This document shows, one piece after another, positions 8,532 to 16,047 of a stretch of DNA of 64,000 nt. This DNA is from Glycomyces sp040645615 (GTDB lineage Bacteria > Actinomycetota > Actinomycetes > Mycobacteriales > Micromonosporaceae): NCBI RefSeq assembly GCF_040645615.1, contig NZ_JBEYYO010000003.1, forward strand, positions 124,001 to 188,000, read 5' to 3'. The stretch's first letter is position 1. Each line of letters starts with the position of its first letter. The notes beneath the pieces are model-generated. The model was not told where the DNA came from. It was given only the letters and a program-made list of their open reading frames with translations, and made no database searches. A program made the position numbers and the translations under genes.

Positions 8532-9254
8532 TCAGGGGGTCTCGGCGGCTTCGACCGGTTCGGCGGACTCGGCCGGGGCCCGGGGGACGACGGCGGCCTC
8601 GGGGGCGATCTCGGCCTCGGGCGGGACCGTGGCGCGGCCGAGGGCGCGGGCGCGGGCCACGTACCAGGTGGCGACGGCGAGCACGGCCCCGGCGGCGAGG
8701 ATCGGGAGGAGGCGCAGGTTGGCGTCGAACCAGTGGGCGATCTCCTGGTATTCGGCGTCGGGGTCGAACAGGAGGGCCGCGGCGAGGATGGCCGCGACGA
8801 GCCCTGCGCCGGTGAACAGGCCGGACTTCCACCAGATGCCGAGTCCGAAGCGGCGCACCAGGACCTGCGCGGCGTCGAGGATGCGCTTGGCTCGCAGGGC
8901 CCGCACGGTGCCCATGAGGTAGGCCAGGCGCAGGACTTGGGCGCCGCCCGCGGCCACGACGAGGCTGACGAGGGTGAGCGCGCAGACGGTGAGCATCCAC
9001 TTGTGCCGTTTGAGCCAGTCGCGCTTGTGGCCGGCGGCGAGCAGGAGCACCACCGACTCGAACCAGAGCACGGCCCCGGCGACCCATCCGATGACGACCC
9101 CGGTCTGCGCCAGGGCGCCCTCGCCCAGCACGGCGAGGAACACGGCCGGGATCGAGACGCAGACGGCGACGATGACCGGTACGCGCAGCTTGAACTGGAG
9201 GTAGCGGGCGAAGACGGTGAGTTTGCCGCGTCGCCTACGGGGGGAAGGGCGCAC
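8532..9254 (-). CDS. Membrane protein with an S4-like arginine-rich helix
   Basis: A 240-residue protein with a GTG start. It has about four membrane segments and then a long Pro/Glu/Ala-rich tail. One segment reads LRLAYLMGTVRALRAKRIL, with regularly spaced arginines like the S4 helix of voltage-sensing channels, but no pore or selectivity-filter motif follows. It may be a sensor-like or degenerate member of the ion-channel superfamily. That is only a resemblance seen by eye. It is divergent from glpD, with about 100 bases between them. Confidence 0.5.
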   Translation of the reverse strand: MRPSPRRRRGKLTVFARYLQFKLRVPVIVAVCVSIPAVFLAVLGEGALAQTGVVIGWVAGAVLWFESVVLLLAAGHKRDWLKRHKWMLTVCALTLVSLVVAAGGAQVLRLAYLMGTVRALRAKRILDAAQVLVRRFGLGIWWKSGLFTGAGLVAAILAAALLFDPDAEYQEIAHWFDANLRLLPILAAGAVLAVATWYVARARALGRATVPPEAEIAPEAAVVPRAPAESAEPVEAAETP

Positions 9255-9357
9255 CTCTCTAATCTACGTATTCCTCGCACTCGATGGGGCACCGGCTCTG
9301 CGTCGATTGCGGACCGTAACCGCGCACCGGTGCGACCTGCGCACGTATCGTGAGGCG

Positions 9358-11100
9358 ATGCGCACTTCTTGGTCCCGTTCGCAGGCCGGCCGGCTCTCGC
9401 CGGAGCGGCGGCGGACCGACCTGGAGCGGCTGGCTTCGGAGCCGTTCGACGTGGTGGTGGTCGGCGGCGGGGCGACCGGCGCGGGCGCGGCGGTGGACGC
9501 GGCGGGGCGGGGGCTACGCACGGCGCTGCTGGAGGCGCGCGACTTCGCGTCCGGGACCTCTTCTCGCTCAAGCAAACTCGTGCACGGCGGGCTGCGGTAT
9601 CTGGAGCAGTTGGAGCTGGGGCTGGTGCACGAGGCGCTCACCGAGCGGGGGCTGCTCGCCGGGAGCCTCGCACCGCACCTGGTGCGGCCGGTGCCGTTCC
9701 TGTTGCCGCTGGGGAACCTCTGGGAGCGGGGCTATTACGGGGCGGGCGTGGCGGCCTACGACGTGCTGGCGACCGCGCTCGGTTCGAGCCGGAGCCGCGG
9801 GGGCCTGCCGTGGCACCGGCACTTGAGCCGGGCCGGGACGCTGCGGGCGTTCCCCGATCTCGATCCTTCGATCCACGGCGCGATCCGGTACTACGACGCG
9901 CAGGTCGACGACGCGCGGCTGGTGGTCACGTTGGCGCGCACCGCGGCCTCGCTCGGGGCTTCGGTGGTGTCGTCGGCGCAGGTGGTGGGGTTTCTGCGGG
10001 AGGGCGGGCGGCTCGCGGGCGTCGAGGTGCTCGACGTGGAGACGGGGCGGCGCTTCCGGGTGCGGGCAAGGGCGGTGGTGTGCGCGACCGGGGTGTGGAG
10101 CGACGAGCTGGCGCAGACGCTGCCCGAGCGTCCCGGCCTGCGGGTGCGGGCCTCGAAGGGCGTGCATCTGGTGCTGCCGCGCTCGGCGATCGAGGGGAGC
10201 GCGGGGATCATCTCGCGCACGAAGTGGAGCGTGCTGTTCATCATCCCGTGGGACCGGCATTGGCTGGTGGGGACGACCGACACCGATTGGGACCTGGAGA
10301 CGGCGCATCCGGCGGCGTCGGCGAGCGACGTGGCGTACCTACTCCAGCAGGCCAGCGAGGTGCTCAGGTTCCGGCTCGACGTGAGCCAGGTCGAGGGCGT
10401 GTACGCGGGGCTGCGGCCGCTGCTGCGCGGCGAGACCGAGGAGACCTCGAAGCTCAGCCGCGAGCACGCGGTGGTCGAACCCGAGCCAGGGCTGTGCTTC
10501 GTGGCGGGCGGGAAGCTCACCACGTACCGGATCATGGCGAGGGACGCGGTCGACGCGGCGGCCAGGCGGATCGGGCCCGACGTCCCGGCCAGTGGCACGC
10601 ACCTGCTGCCGCTGCTGGGAGCCGACGGATTCGCGCGGTATTGGGACGCGCGGGCGCGGATCGCGAAGCGCTACAAGGCGCCCGTGCGGATCGTGGAGCA
10701 TCTGCTGAGGCGGTACGGGTGCCTCGCGCCGCAGGTGCTCAGACTCGCGACGGACCAGCCGCAGTTGGCGCGTCCGCTGCCGGGCAGCGAGGACTACTTG
10801 AGGGCCGAGGTGGTCTACGCCTCGCGCGCCGAGGGCGCGCTGCACCTCGACGACCTGCTGACTCGTCGGCTGCGGCTGTCGATCGAGTCCTTCGACCGGG
10901 GCACGCGGGCCGCGATGGACGCCGCGGGCCTGGCCGGGACGGTCCTGGGCTGGGACGAGACCCGCCGGGCCGCCGAAGTCGAGGCGTACCTGCACCGCGT
11001 GGACGCCGAACGGGCCTCCCAGCGCCAACCCGACGACTCCGCCGCCGAAGCGGCCCGCCTCACCGCGATCGAACCCCGCCGCCTCCAACCCCTCCCCTGA
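9358..11100 (+). CDS. glpD: Glycerol-3-phosphate dehydrogenase, FAD-dependent
   Basis: A 580-residue peripheral membrane flavoprotein that oxidises glycerol-3-phosphate to dihydroxyacetone phosphate and passes electrons to quinone. The FAD-binding motif VVVVGGGATGAGAAVDAA is at residues ~32-49. Family signatures include SSRSSKLVHGGLRYLEQ, VRASKGVHLVLPR, TDTDW and the late GGKLTTYRIMARDAVD. The C-terminal cap domain runs from about residue 420. Start MRTSWSRSQ was chosen because earlier codons fall in the divergent promoter region. No glycerol kinase or facilitator gene is adjacent. Confidence 0.95.
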   Translation: MRTSWSRSQAGRLSPERRRTDLERLASEPFDVVVVGGGATGAGAAVDAAGRGLRTALLEARDFASGTSSRSSKLVHGGLRYLEQLELGLVHEALTERGLLAGSLAPHLVRPVPFLLPLGNLWERGYYGAGVAAYDVLATALGSSRSRGGLPWHRHLSRAGTLRAFPDLDPSIHGAIRYYDAQVDDARLVVTLARTAASLGASVVSSAQVVGFLREGGRLAGVEVLDVETGRRFRVRARAVVCATGVWSDELAQTLPERPGLRVRASKGVHLVLPRSAIEGSAGIISRTKWSVLFIIPWDRHWLVGTTDTDWDLETAHPAASASDVAYLLQQASEVLRFRLDVSQVEGVYAGLRPLLRGETEETSKLSREHAVVEPEPGLCFVAGGKLTTYRIMARDAVDAAARRIGPDVPASGTHLLPLLGADGFARYWDARARIAKRYKAPVRIVEHLLRRYGCLAPQVLRLATDQPQLARPLPGSEDYLRAEVVYASRAEGALHLDDLLTRRLRLSIESFDRGTRAAMDAAGLAGTVLGWDETRRAAEVEAYLHRVDAERASQRQPDDSAAEAARLTAIEPRRLQPLP

Positions 11101-11129
11101 CCGGCGATCGGCTAGACTCGTCACTCGCC

Positions 11130-11202
11130 GCCCCCGTAGCTCAGGGGATAGAGCGTCGGTTTCCTAAACCGTGCGTCGCAGGTTCGAATCCTGCCGGGGG
11201 CA
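11130..11202 (+). tRNA. tRNA-Arg (anticodon CCT)
   Basis: A 73-base cloverleaf. The acceptor stem is GCCCCCG/CGGGGGC, the D arm GCTC-AGGGGATA-GAGC, the anticodon loop TTCCTAA giving CCT (reads AGG), and the T arm GCAGG-TTCGAAT-CCTGC. The discriminator is A and CCA is not encoded. The 3' half is overlapped on the opposite strand by the end of a membrane protein gene. Confidence 0.97.
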
Positions 11203-11715
11203 CCGTCGGCGGCGTGCTGATTTCGCGGCTTCGAGCAGCGCGATCATTCCCGATGCGATCCAAAGCGGAGCGACCAGCGCGTACACCGGGAATAGAATGT
11301 CGAGTCCCTCCGGCACCAGTGCCTCGTTCACCGGTTCGACGAGCACGAACGTCAACGCCCAAGCGCCGCCGATGAAGAGCGAGTATTCCGCGTGGTACTT
11401 CACGTAGAACTCCCGCCAACGGCGGCGCACCTCCTCCTTGAACGCCGGGTCGTGCTCCCACGCCTCCTGAACGATCTTCCGCTTCCGTTTCCCGATCGCT
11501 TCCCCGTGCAGCATCAAGCCTGAGGGCGAGGCCGGGTCAGCCTCGGAGGCGGACGGCGGCAACGTTTCGACACCGTCGAACCACCCGCGCTCCCCGGCGA
11601 CCTCGAGCCTCCACTCCTCGGTGCGGATCGCGGGGAGAATGTACCCGCGAGCCATCACCATGAACGCACCGCCGAGCCAAGCGAGCACGGCCGCGACCCC
11701 GATCAGCGCCTCCAC
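11164..11715 (-). CDS. Small membrane protein whose 3' end is antisense to tRNA-Arg
   Basis: About 183 residues. The chosen start is the GTG at 11715, with GAGG 8 bases upstream; a GTG at 11721 is also possible. A first helix (ALIGVAAVLAWLGGAFMVM) is followed by a hydrophilic region with KRKRKIVQEAWEHDPAF and then two helices near the end. The last residues, CPRQDSNLRRTV, are simply the translation of the tRNA-Arg complement. The original stop was therefore probably lost, or the gene truncated at the tRNA. It follows the cation exporter by 16 bases and may be in its operon. The family is not recognised. Confidence 0.6.
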   Translation of the reverse strand: MEALIGVAAVLAWLGGAFMVMARGYILPAIRTEEWRLEVAGERGWFDGVETLPPSASEADPASPSGLMLHGEAIGKRKRKIVQEAWEHDPAFKEEVRRRWREFYVKYHAEYSLFIGGAWALTFVLVEPVNEALVPEGLDILFPVYALVAPLWIASGMIALLEAAKSARRRRCPRQDSNLRRTV

Positions 11716-11731
11716 GAACACATCCTCGGCG

Positions 11732-12448
11732 TCACCGGTTCGCGTCCTCGTGGGTGCAGCAGCCGTCCTCGCACTTGTCTTGAGCGGCGACCGCGTTCGG
11801 GGCGCAGCAGTGCTCGCCCTTCCAGGCCTCGCGGCCCTCTTTCGCAGCGATCGCGGCGATGACAAGTGCGGCGACGGGGTCGGCCCAGGTCCAGGCGAAG
11901 AGGCTGTTGAGGGCGAGGCCGACCAGGAGTACGGCCGACAGGTAGGTGCACAGGAGGGTCTGCTTGGAATCGGCGACGGCGGTTGCCGAGCCGAGTTCTC
12001 TTCCGGCTCTTCTTTGGGCCCAGGACAGGAAGGGCATGACCGCGAGGGAGACCGCGGCGAGGACCAGGCCCACAGTGGAGTGTTCGGGCTCGGCGCCGAA
12101 GGCCAAGGCGCGGACCGATTCGAAGGTGATGTACGCGGCGAGGGCGAAGAACGAGAGGGCGATGATCCGCAGCGCCCGGTGCTCCCTGGCTTCGCGCACT
12201 TCGGGATCGGTGGCCGAGAACTGCCAGGCGACCGCCGCGGCCGAGGAGACCTCGATGACCGAGTCGAGGCCGAAGCCGACCAGAGCGGTCGAGGACGCGA
12301 CGGTCCCGGCGGTGATGGCCACGACCGCTTCGATGACGTTGTAGGTGATCGTGGCGGCCACGAAGATCCGGATGAGGCGGGTCAGCCGCGCGCGGCGCTC
12401 GGGGGTGGGCCCGGCCGGTCCCCGCGTCAGGGAGATCGGGGTCGCCAT
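11732..12448 (-). CDS. Cation diffusion facilitator-type metal exporter with Cys-rich tail
   Basis: A 238-residue protein with six membrane helices. ALVGFGLDSVIEVSSAA provides the acidic metal-site region of helix II, and DSKQTLLCTYLS and WADPVAALVIAAIAAKEG match the later conserved part of CDF-like transporters. The C-terminus is Cys/His-rich (EHCCAPN, KCEDGCCTHED), a likely metal-binding tail. The start overlaps the stop of the CmtR-like repressor gene by one base (TGATG), so expression is coupled to a metal sensor. Likely substrates are Cd, Pb or Zn, judged from the regulator type. Confidence 0.85.
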   Translation of the reverse strand: MATPISLTRGPAGPTPERRARLTRLIRIFVAATITYNVIEAVVAITAGTVASSTALVGFGLDSVIEVSSAAAVAWQFSATDPEVREAREHRALRIIALSFFALAAYITFESVRALAFGAEPEHSTVGLVLAAVSLAVMPFLSWAQRRAGRELGSATAVADSKQTLLCTYLSAVLLVGLALNSLFAWTWADPVAALVIAAIAAKEGREAWKGEHCCAPNAVAAQDKCEDGCCTHEDANR

Positions 12449-12777
12449 CAGCAGCAGCCCTGCTCGGCGGTGGCGTCGCAGGCCTGGGGGTCGACGGCGA
12501 GGACCGTCTCCAGCAGGTTCGCGAGGGCCTTGGCCAGGCTCGCGTCGGCGAGTTCGTAGCGGGTGCGGCGTCCTTCGGGGAGAGCGACGACCAGGCCGCA
12601 GCCCCGCAGGCACGCGAGGTGGTTCGAGAGCGACTGGCGCGAGACGCCAAGGGCCTCGGCGAGCTCGGCGGGGTAGCCGGGGGCTTCGCGCAGGGCCAGG
12701 AGCAGGCGCGAGCGGGTGGAATCGGACAGCGCGTGGCCGAAGCGGGCCAGGACCTGACCGTGGGTGAGCGTCTCCAT
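12448..12777 (-). CDS. cmtR: ArsR/SmtB-family metal sensor, CmtR-like
   Basis: A 109-residue winged-helix repressor. It closely follows M. tuberculosis CmtR in layout: HLACLRGCGLVV gives Cys56 and Cys60 in the recognition-helix region, and AVDPQACDA gives Cys100 near the C-terminus. These are the three thiol ligands used by CmtR for Cd and Pb. Two further cysteines end the protein (GCC). Metal binding would release the operator and induce the exporter downstream. The assignment to Cd/Pb rests on conservation of the ligand pattern. Confidence 0.9.
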   Translation of the reverse strand: METLTHGQVLARFGHALSDSTRSRLLLALREAPGYPAELAEALGVSRQSLSNHLACLRGCGLVVALPEGRRTRYELADASLAKALANLLETVLAVDPQACDATAEQGCC

Positions 12778-12786
12778 GGGCTTGAT

Positions 12787-12822
12787 AGTACATCGAATCG
12801 TGTATTCATGAAAGAGTGTACT
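12787..12822. promoter_or_regulatory. Inverted repeats upstream of cmtR, candidate operator
   Basis: AGTACA (12787-12792) and TGTACT (12817-12822) are perfect 6-base arms. Inside them CATCGAAT faces ATTCATG (12791-12810). The site is 10-45 bases before the cmtR start, where an autoregulatory ArsR-type operator is expected. Which of the two nested symmetries is the real site cannot be told by eye. Confidence 0.55.
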
Positions 12823-12826
12823 GTTC

Positions 12827-12847
12827 GAAACTTCCAGTGGAAATTTC
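12827..12847. promoter_or_regulatory. 21-bp palindrome upstream of the xylanase gene
   Basis: GAAACTTCCA, one central base, then TGGAAATTTC: 9 of 10 arm positions are complementary. It contains the perfect palindrome GAAATTTC. It lies 88-108 bases before the xylanase start. GAAA...TTTC palindromes upstream of Streptomyces xylanase genes are recalled from the literature, so this is a candidate xylan-response operator. It could also belong to the divergent metal operon. Confidence 0.5.
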
Positions 12848-12934
12848 TGAAAATTCTCCGGAAGTCATTGACGCATTCCCGGCATCTCGCACATACTGGT
12901 CGCATCGAAATTCGTCGATACTTCAGGAGGATGC

Positions 12935-13633
12935 ATGTCCCAGGAAGACGCGCCCCGCAACCCGTTCAGCCGCAGGAGCCTCCTGCTCGGCGTGCCCGGG
13001 GCCCTGGCGCTCGGGTCGGCCGCCGCGCTCGCGGTGCGGGGGATCGCCAACGCGCAGCAGGTCATCGACACCAACCAGGAGGGCACCCACAACGGCTACT
13101 ACTACTCGTTCTGGACCGATTCCCAAGGGTCGGTCTCGATGACGCTCGGCGCCGGGGGCAACTACAGCTCCCAGTGGTCGGGCACCAACAACTGGGTCGG
13201 CGGCAAGGGCTGGTCCAACGGCAGTCGCCGCACGGTGAACTTCAGCGGCTCGGTCAACCACGGCAGCAACGACTACCTGGCGCTGTACGGGTGGACGTCG
13301 AACCCGCTGGTCGAGTACTACATCGTCGAATCGCACGGCCCGTACAACCCCAGCACCGGGGCCGACAACAGGGGCACCGCGAACATCGACGGCGGCACGT
13401 ACTCCCTGGGCCACTCGATGCGCTACAACGCCCCGTCAGTGGAGGGTACGGCGACGTTCGCCCAGTACTGGAGCGTCCGCCAGGGCGCGCGCACCTCCGG
13501 CTCGATCAACACCGGCGCCCACTTCGACGCGTGGGCCGATGCGGGCATGAACCTCGGCAACTTCGCCTACTACATGATCATGGCGACCGAGGGCTACCAG
13601 TCCAGCGGCAGCTCCAACATCACCGTCAGCTGA
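12935..13633 (+). CDS. Secreted endo-1,4-beta-xylanase, glycoside hydrolase family 11
   Basis: A 232-residue protein with AGGAGG before the ATG. A Tat-type signal (RRSLLLGVPGALALG) ends near residue 40 (ANA). The rest is one GH11 jelly roll: GYYYSFWTD, YSSQWSGTNNWVGGKGW, nucleophile Glu127 in PLVEYYIVE, the thumb region, and acid/base Glu219 in MATEGYQSSGSS. There is no carbohydrate-binding module or linker, unlike many Streptomyces xylanases. It cleaves xylan chains outside the cell. A perfect hairpin follows it and the gene stands alone. Confidence 0.96.
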   Translation: MSQEDAPRNPFSRRSLLLGVPGALALGSAAALAVRGIANAQQVIDTNQEGTHNGYYYSFWTDSQGSVSMTLGAGGNYSSQWSGTNNWVGGKGWSNGSRRTVNFSGSVNHGSNDYLALYGWTSNPLVEYYIVESHGPYNPSTGADNRGTANIDGGTYSLGHSMRYNAPSVEGTATFAQYWSVRQGARTSGSINTGAHFDAWADAGMNLGNFAYYMIMATEGYQSSGSSNITVS

Positions 13634-13684
13634 ACGACCCCTGAGGGCGGGCCACACCGGGTTGGCCGCTCTCAGGACGCGAGG

Positions 13685-13711
13685 GCGGGCGGGGCCAAAG
13701 GCCCCGCCCGC
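13685..13711 (+). terminator. Hairpin terminator after the xylanase gene
   Basis: A perfect 12-base stem (GCGGGCGGGGCC / GGCCCCGCCCGC) with an AAA loop. No long T run follows, which is usual for GC-rich actinobacterial terminators. Confidence 0.7.
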
Positions 13712-13840
13712 TTCGGTGTGTCAGCACTGTTCGCAAGTCGTGGTTGGTGGTGCAGAGCTCGGGGAGGCCCCCACCGGCCTCCCCGAAGCTCTATCCCACC
13801 AAATCGAGCAAAGTTTCGGGGGCGGCGCTTTCGCTGGGCG

Positions 13841-14152
13841 TCAGCGGAAGCGCGCTGTGTATATGTCGCCGTCGCGGATCCAGGCGAGCTGGAGCGCGGC
13901 GAGCATGTCGTCCACGATGTCCTCGTCGGGAAGCCCGTAGTGCTCCCCGAGGCTGCGTCCGCGGTAGTGCCACAGGAGTCCTGCCTGGACCTGGCCCGCG
14001 TCGGCCGAGTGCTTCCCGCAGGAGCGGGCGCAGCGGTAGACCATCTGGCCGCCGCGGTCGTACTCGATCGCCATCACCTGCTGGCACATAGAGCTCCGCA
14101 GCTTGCCTGCCGCGGCTGCCTGTAGCAACGTCTGCGTTTGGAGACGTTCCAT
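13841..14152 (-). CDS. Small hypothetical protein with three cysteines
   Basis: About 103 residues, starting MERLQTQTLLQAAAAGKL after the purine-rich site GGAGAGGGG. Notable parts are SSMCQQ, VYRCARSCGKHS (two Cys spaced by three residues), and an acidic helix LPDEDIVDDMLAALQ before the end ARFR. The Cys/His cluster could bind metal, but no family was recognised. It is divergent from the DUF397/XRE genes across a region rich in short palindromes. Confidence 0.55.
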   Translation of the reverse strand: MERLQTQTLLQAAAAGKLRSSMCQQVMAIEYDRGGQMVYRCARSCGKHSADAGQVQAGLLWHYRGRSLGEHYGLPDEDIVDDMLAALQLAWIRDGDIYTARFR

Positions 14153-14629
14153 TGGCACCCAACCCCTCTCCGGGCGACGATCCCGCCTGCCCGGAGACCC
14201 GGGACAGACACTGCAAACGACTGGCGTGTCCGGTTGTGCGATGCGGATCGCCCTTCGGCGATGGCGATTGCCGCTCGAAGGGAGAACCTTCGGTCGGCCT
14301 CGCCGCTCGCTTCGGAGCGTCGGTTGGAGGCGCTTGGCCCGTGACCACGGTCGCACACCTCGCGCGAACGTGTCTATGTGCATTGTCACACGTCATCCTA
14401 ACATGCATCGACACCGGGCAGATGCACGTGCATTTGCGCGCTCATCCTCATGTGCGGTCACGCTGTGTAATGTGGGACACTTGGTCCGACCTGCATTGGG
14501 GATGTCGGAATCGCCCGGCGCAGTGCCCGTCTGTTAGGACATCGCCGCCAGACTCTGGCAGCCCAGTGCCCCGGTCACGGAATTGAAGGATCCGGCCGAT
14601 CCCGTCGGCCACTGGTGGAAGGATCTCGG
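14153..14629. other. 477-base divergent intergenic region with clustered ATGCAT-type palindromes
   Basis: No credible gene is seen here. Between 14375 and 14440 the sequence is less GC-rich and repeats related words: ATGTGCAT, ACATGCAT, and the perfect 12-base palindrome ATGCACGTGCAT at 14422-14433. A candidate promoter for the DUF397 gene would lie near 14460-14500. The repeated words could be operator sites for the neighbouring XRE regulator. Confidence 0.4.
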
Positions 14630-14875
14630 ATGGACAAGGCACGCAACGGAATCCCGGCAGGGGAACTCCCCTCCACGATCACTTGGATCAAGAGCAGCCG
14701 CAGCGGCCCCAACGGCGGCAACTGCGTCGAGCTGGCCACACTCCCCGGTGGGGACGAGATCGCGGTGCGGAACTCCCGGTTCCCCGAGGGTCCCGCCCTC
14801 GTGTACACCGTCGCGGAGATCCGCGCCCTCGTCGAAGGCGCGAAGGACGGCGAGTTCGATCACCTGATCGGCTAG
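14630..14875 (+). CDS. DUF397 domain protein
   Basis: An 81-residue protein. The start MDKARNGIP is preceded by GGAAGGATC. The family core is WIKSSRSGPNGGNCVELA, then GGDEIAVRNSRFPEGPALVYT. Genes of this family pair with XRE/DUF5753 regulators in streptomycetes and relatives, and the pair probably acts as regulator and small antagonist or partner in development or antibiotic control. Here it precedes the XRE gene by 120 bases, with an inverted repeat between them. Confidence 0.9.
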   Translation: MDKARNGIPAGELPSTITWIKSSRSGPNGGNCVELATLPGGDEIAVRNSRFPEGPALVYTVAEIRALVEGAKDGEFDHLIG

Positions 14876-14906
14876 CACGCGGGGGCGCGCGCCCCTGAGC
14901 AACACG

Positions 14907-14951
14907 CTCACCCTGACGGGAGCAGCCCGACGGCTACCCTGTCAGGGTGAG
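14907..14951. promoter_or_regulatory. 11-base perfect inverted repeat between the DUF397 and XRE genes
   Basis: CTCACCCTGAC (14907-14917) and GTCAGGGTGAG (14941-14951) are separated by 23 bases. A second palindrome, GGGGCGCGCGCCCC, lies at 14882-14895 just after the DUF397 stop and may act as its terminator. The larger repeat lies 45-89 bases before the XRE start and is a plausible autoregulatory operator or attenuating hairpin. Confidence 0.5.
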
Positions 14952-14995
14952 TTTTCCGTTCACGGAGCGACACCCGAACGCGAGGAGGTGAGGAC

Positions 14996-15880
14996 ATGGC
15001 GAGGCCAGGTGCGGAGGAGACCCCGACCGGTCCCACCACCCTGCGCGTCATCGTGGGCAGCAACCTCCGCCGCCTGCGGCAGGCCGCCGACATCTCCCGC
15101 GAGGAGGCGGCCTACGAGATCCGCGGCTCCGAGTCCAAGATCAGCCGTATGGAGCTGGGCCGCGTCTCGTTCCGGATGCGCGACATCGAAGACCTCATGA
15201 GCATGTACGGGGTGACCGACCAGGACGAGATCGAACACATGGTCGAGCTCGCCCGCGAGGCCAACCGGCCCAGCCGCTTCCACCGCTACAGCGACTCGCT
15301 GCCCAACTGGTTCAACACCTACCTCGACATGGAGGGCGCCTCCTCCATGATCCGGACCTACGAGGTCCAGCTGGTCCCCGGCCTGCTCCAGACCCGCGAG
15401 TACGCCCGCTCGGTGATGATGCTCGGCTACGGCCACACCCCGTTGCAGGAGATCGACAACCGCGTCAACGTGCGCATGCAGCGCCAGGACGTACTCGACC
15501 AGAAGGACCACCACACCGAGCTGTGGGCGGTCATCGACGAGGCCGCGTTCCACCGGCCCTTCGGCGGCGCCGCGGTCATGCGCGAGCAGATCCAGTTCCT
15601 CATCGACGCGTGCGACCGGCCCAACGTGCGCATCCAGATCGTGCCGTTCTCCTCCGGCGCGCACTCCGGTGCGGGCGCGCCGTTCACGTGGCTGCGCTTC
15701 GCGTACGAGGAACTCAAGGACGTCATCTACCTCGAACACCTCACCAGCGGCGTGTACCTGGAGAAGGACAGCGAAGTGGACGCCTACCGCGCGGCGATGG
15801 AGCACATCTGCTCGCAGGCGACCCAGCCGCGGGACACCCCCGACGTGCTCCGGAAATTCCTACGCGATCACTACAGTTAG
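14996..15880 (+). CDS. XRE-family regulator with DUF5753 domain
   Basis: A 294-residue protein with GGAGGTGAGG before the ATG. The helix-turn-helix spans about residues 16-75 (LRVIVGSNLRRLRQAADISREEAAYEI, then SESKISRMELGR). The DUF5753 ligand or partner domain follows from about residue 105, with MIRTYEVQLVPGLLQTREYA and the late YLEHLTSGVYLEKDSEVDAY. Such proteins regulate morphological or metabolic genes in actinomycetes together with DUF397 proteins. Confidence 0.92.
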   Translation: MARPGAEETPTGPTTLRVIVGSNLRRLRQAADISREEAAYEIRGSESKISRMELGRVSFRMRDIEDLMSMYGVTDQDEIEHMVELAREANRPSRFHRYSDSLPNWFNTYLDMEGASSMIRTYEVQLVPGLLQTREYARSVMMLGYGHTPLQEIDNRVNVRMQRQDVLDQKDHHTELWAVIDEAAFHRPFGGAAVMREQIQFLIDACDRPNVRIQIVPFSSGAHSGAGAPFTWLRFAYEELKDVIYLEHLTSGVYLEKDSEVDAYRAAMEHICSQATQPRDTPDVLRKFLRDHYS

Positions 15881-15925
15881 TGACGAACCGGGCCCTCTGG
15901 ACGCCTCAGCCGCAATTCCGCAAGT

Positions 15926-15941
15926 TCACCCGATCGGGTGA
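15926..15941. promoter_or_regulatory. 16-base perfect palindrome after the XRE gene
   Basis: TCACCCGATCGGGTGA is fully self-complementary. It lies 46 bases after the XRE stop and 67 bases before the strong hairpin. Its half TCACCC recurs in the CTCACCCTGAC arm upstream of the same gene, which may point to a shared binding site. Confidence 0.4.
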
Positions 15942-16007
15942 GGGATCGGCGTGTCTTGAGGCCCTACAGAGGCGCTCAGGGCCCGCGAAGGCCCCTCCAG
16001 ACACGAC

Positions 16008-16037
16008 GAAGGCGCGCGGGTCGCCCCGCGCGCCTTC
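16008..16037. terminator. Bidirectional hairpin terminator between XRE and methyltransferase genes
   Basis: A perfect 13-base stem (GAAGGCGCGCGGG / CCCGCGCGCCTTC) with the loop TCGC, placed between two convergent genes. Confidence 0.8.
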
Positions 16038-16047
16038 GATTCGTCGG

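Noticed and set aside
9217..9357. N-terminal extension of GlpD
   Set aside because: The added 47 residues match no family sequence and cover the divergent promoter region and the start of the opposite gene.
11203..13711. Complete integrative element at tRNA-Arg
   Set aside because: No integrase and no repeated tRNA end was seen, so it is kept only as a question.
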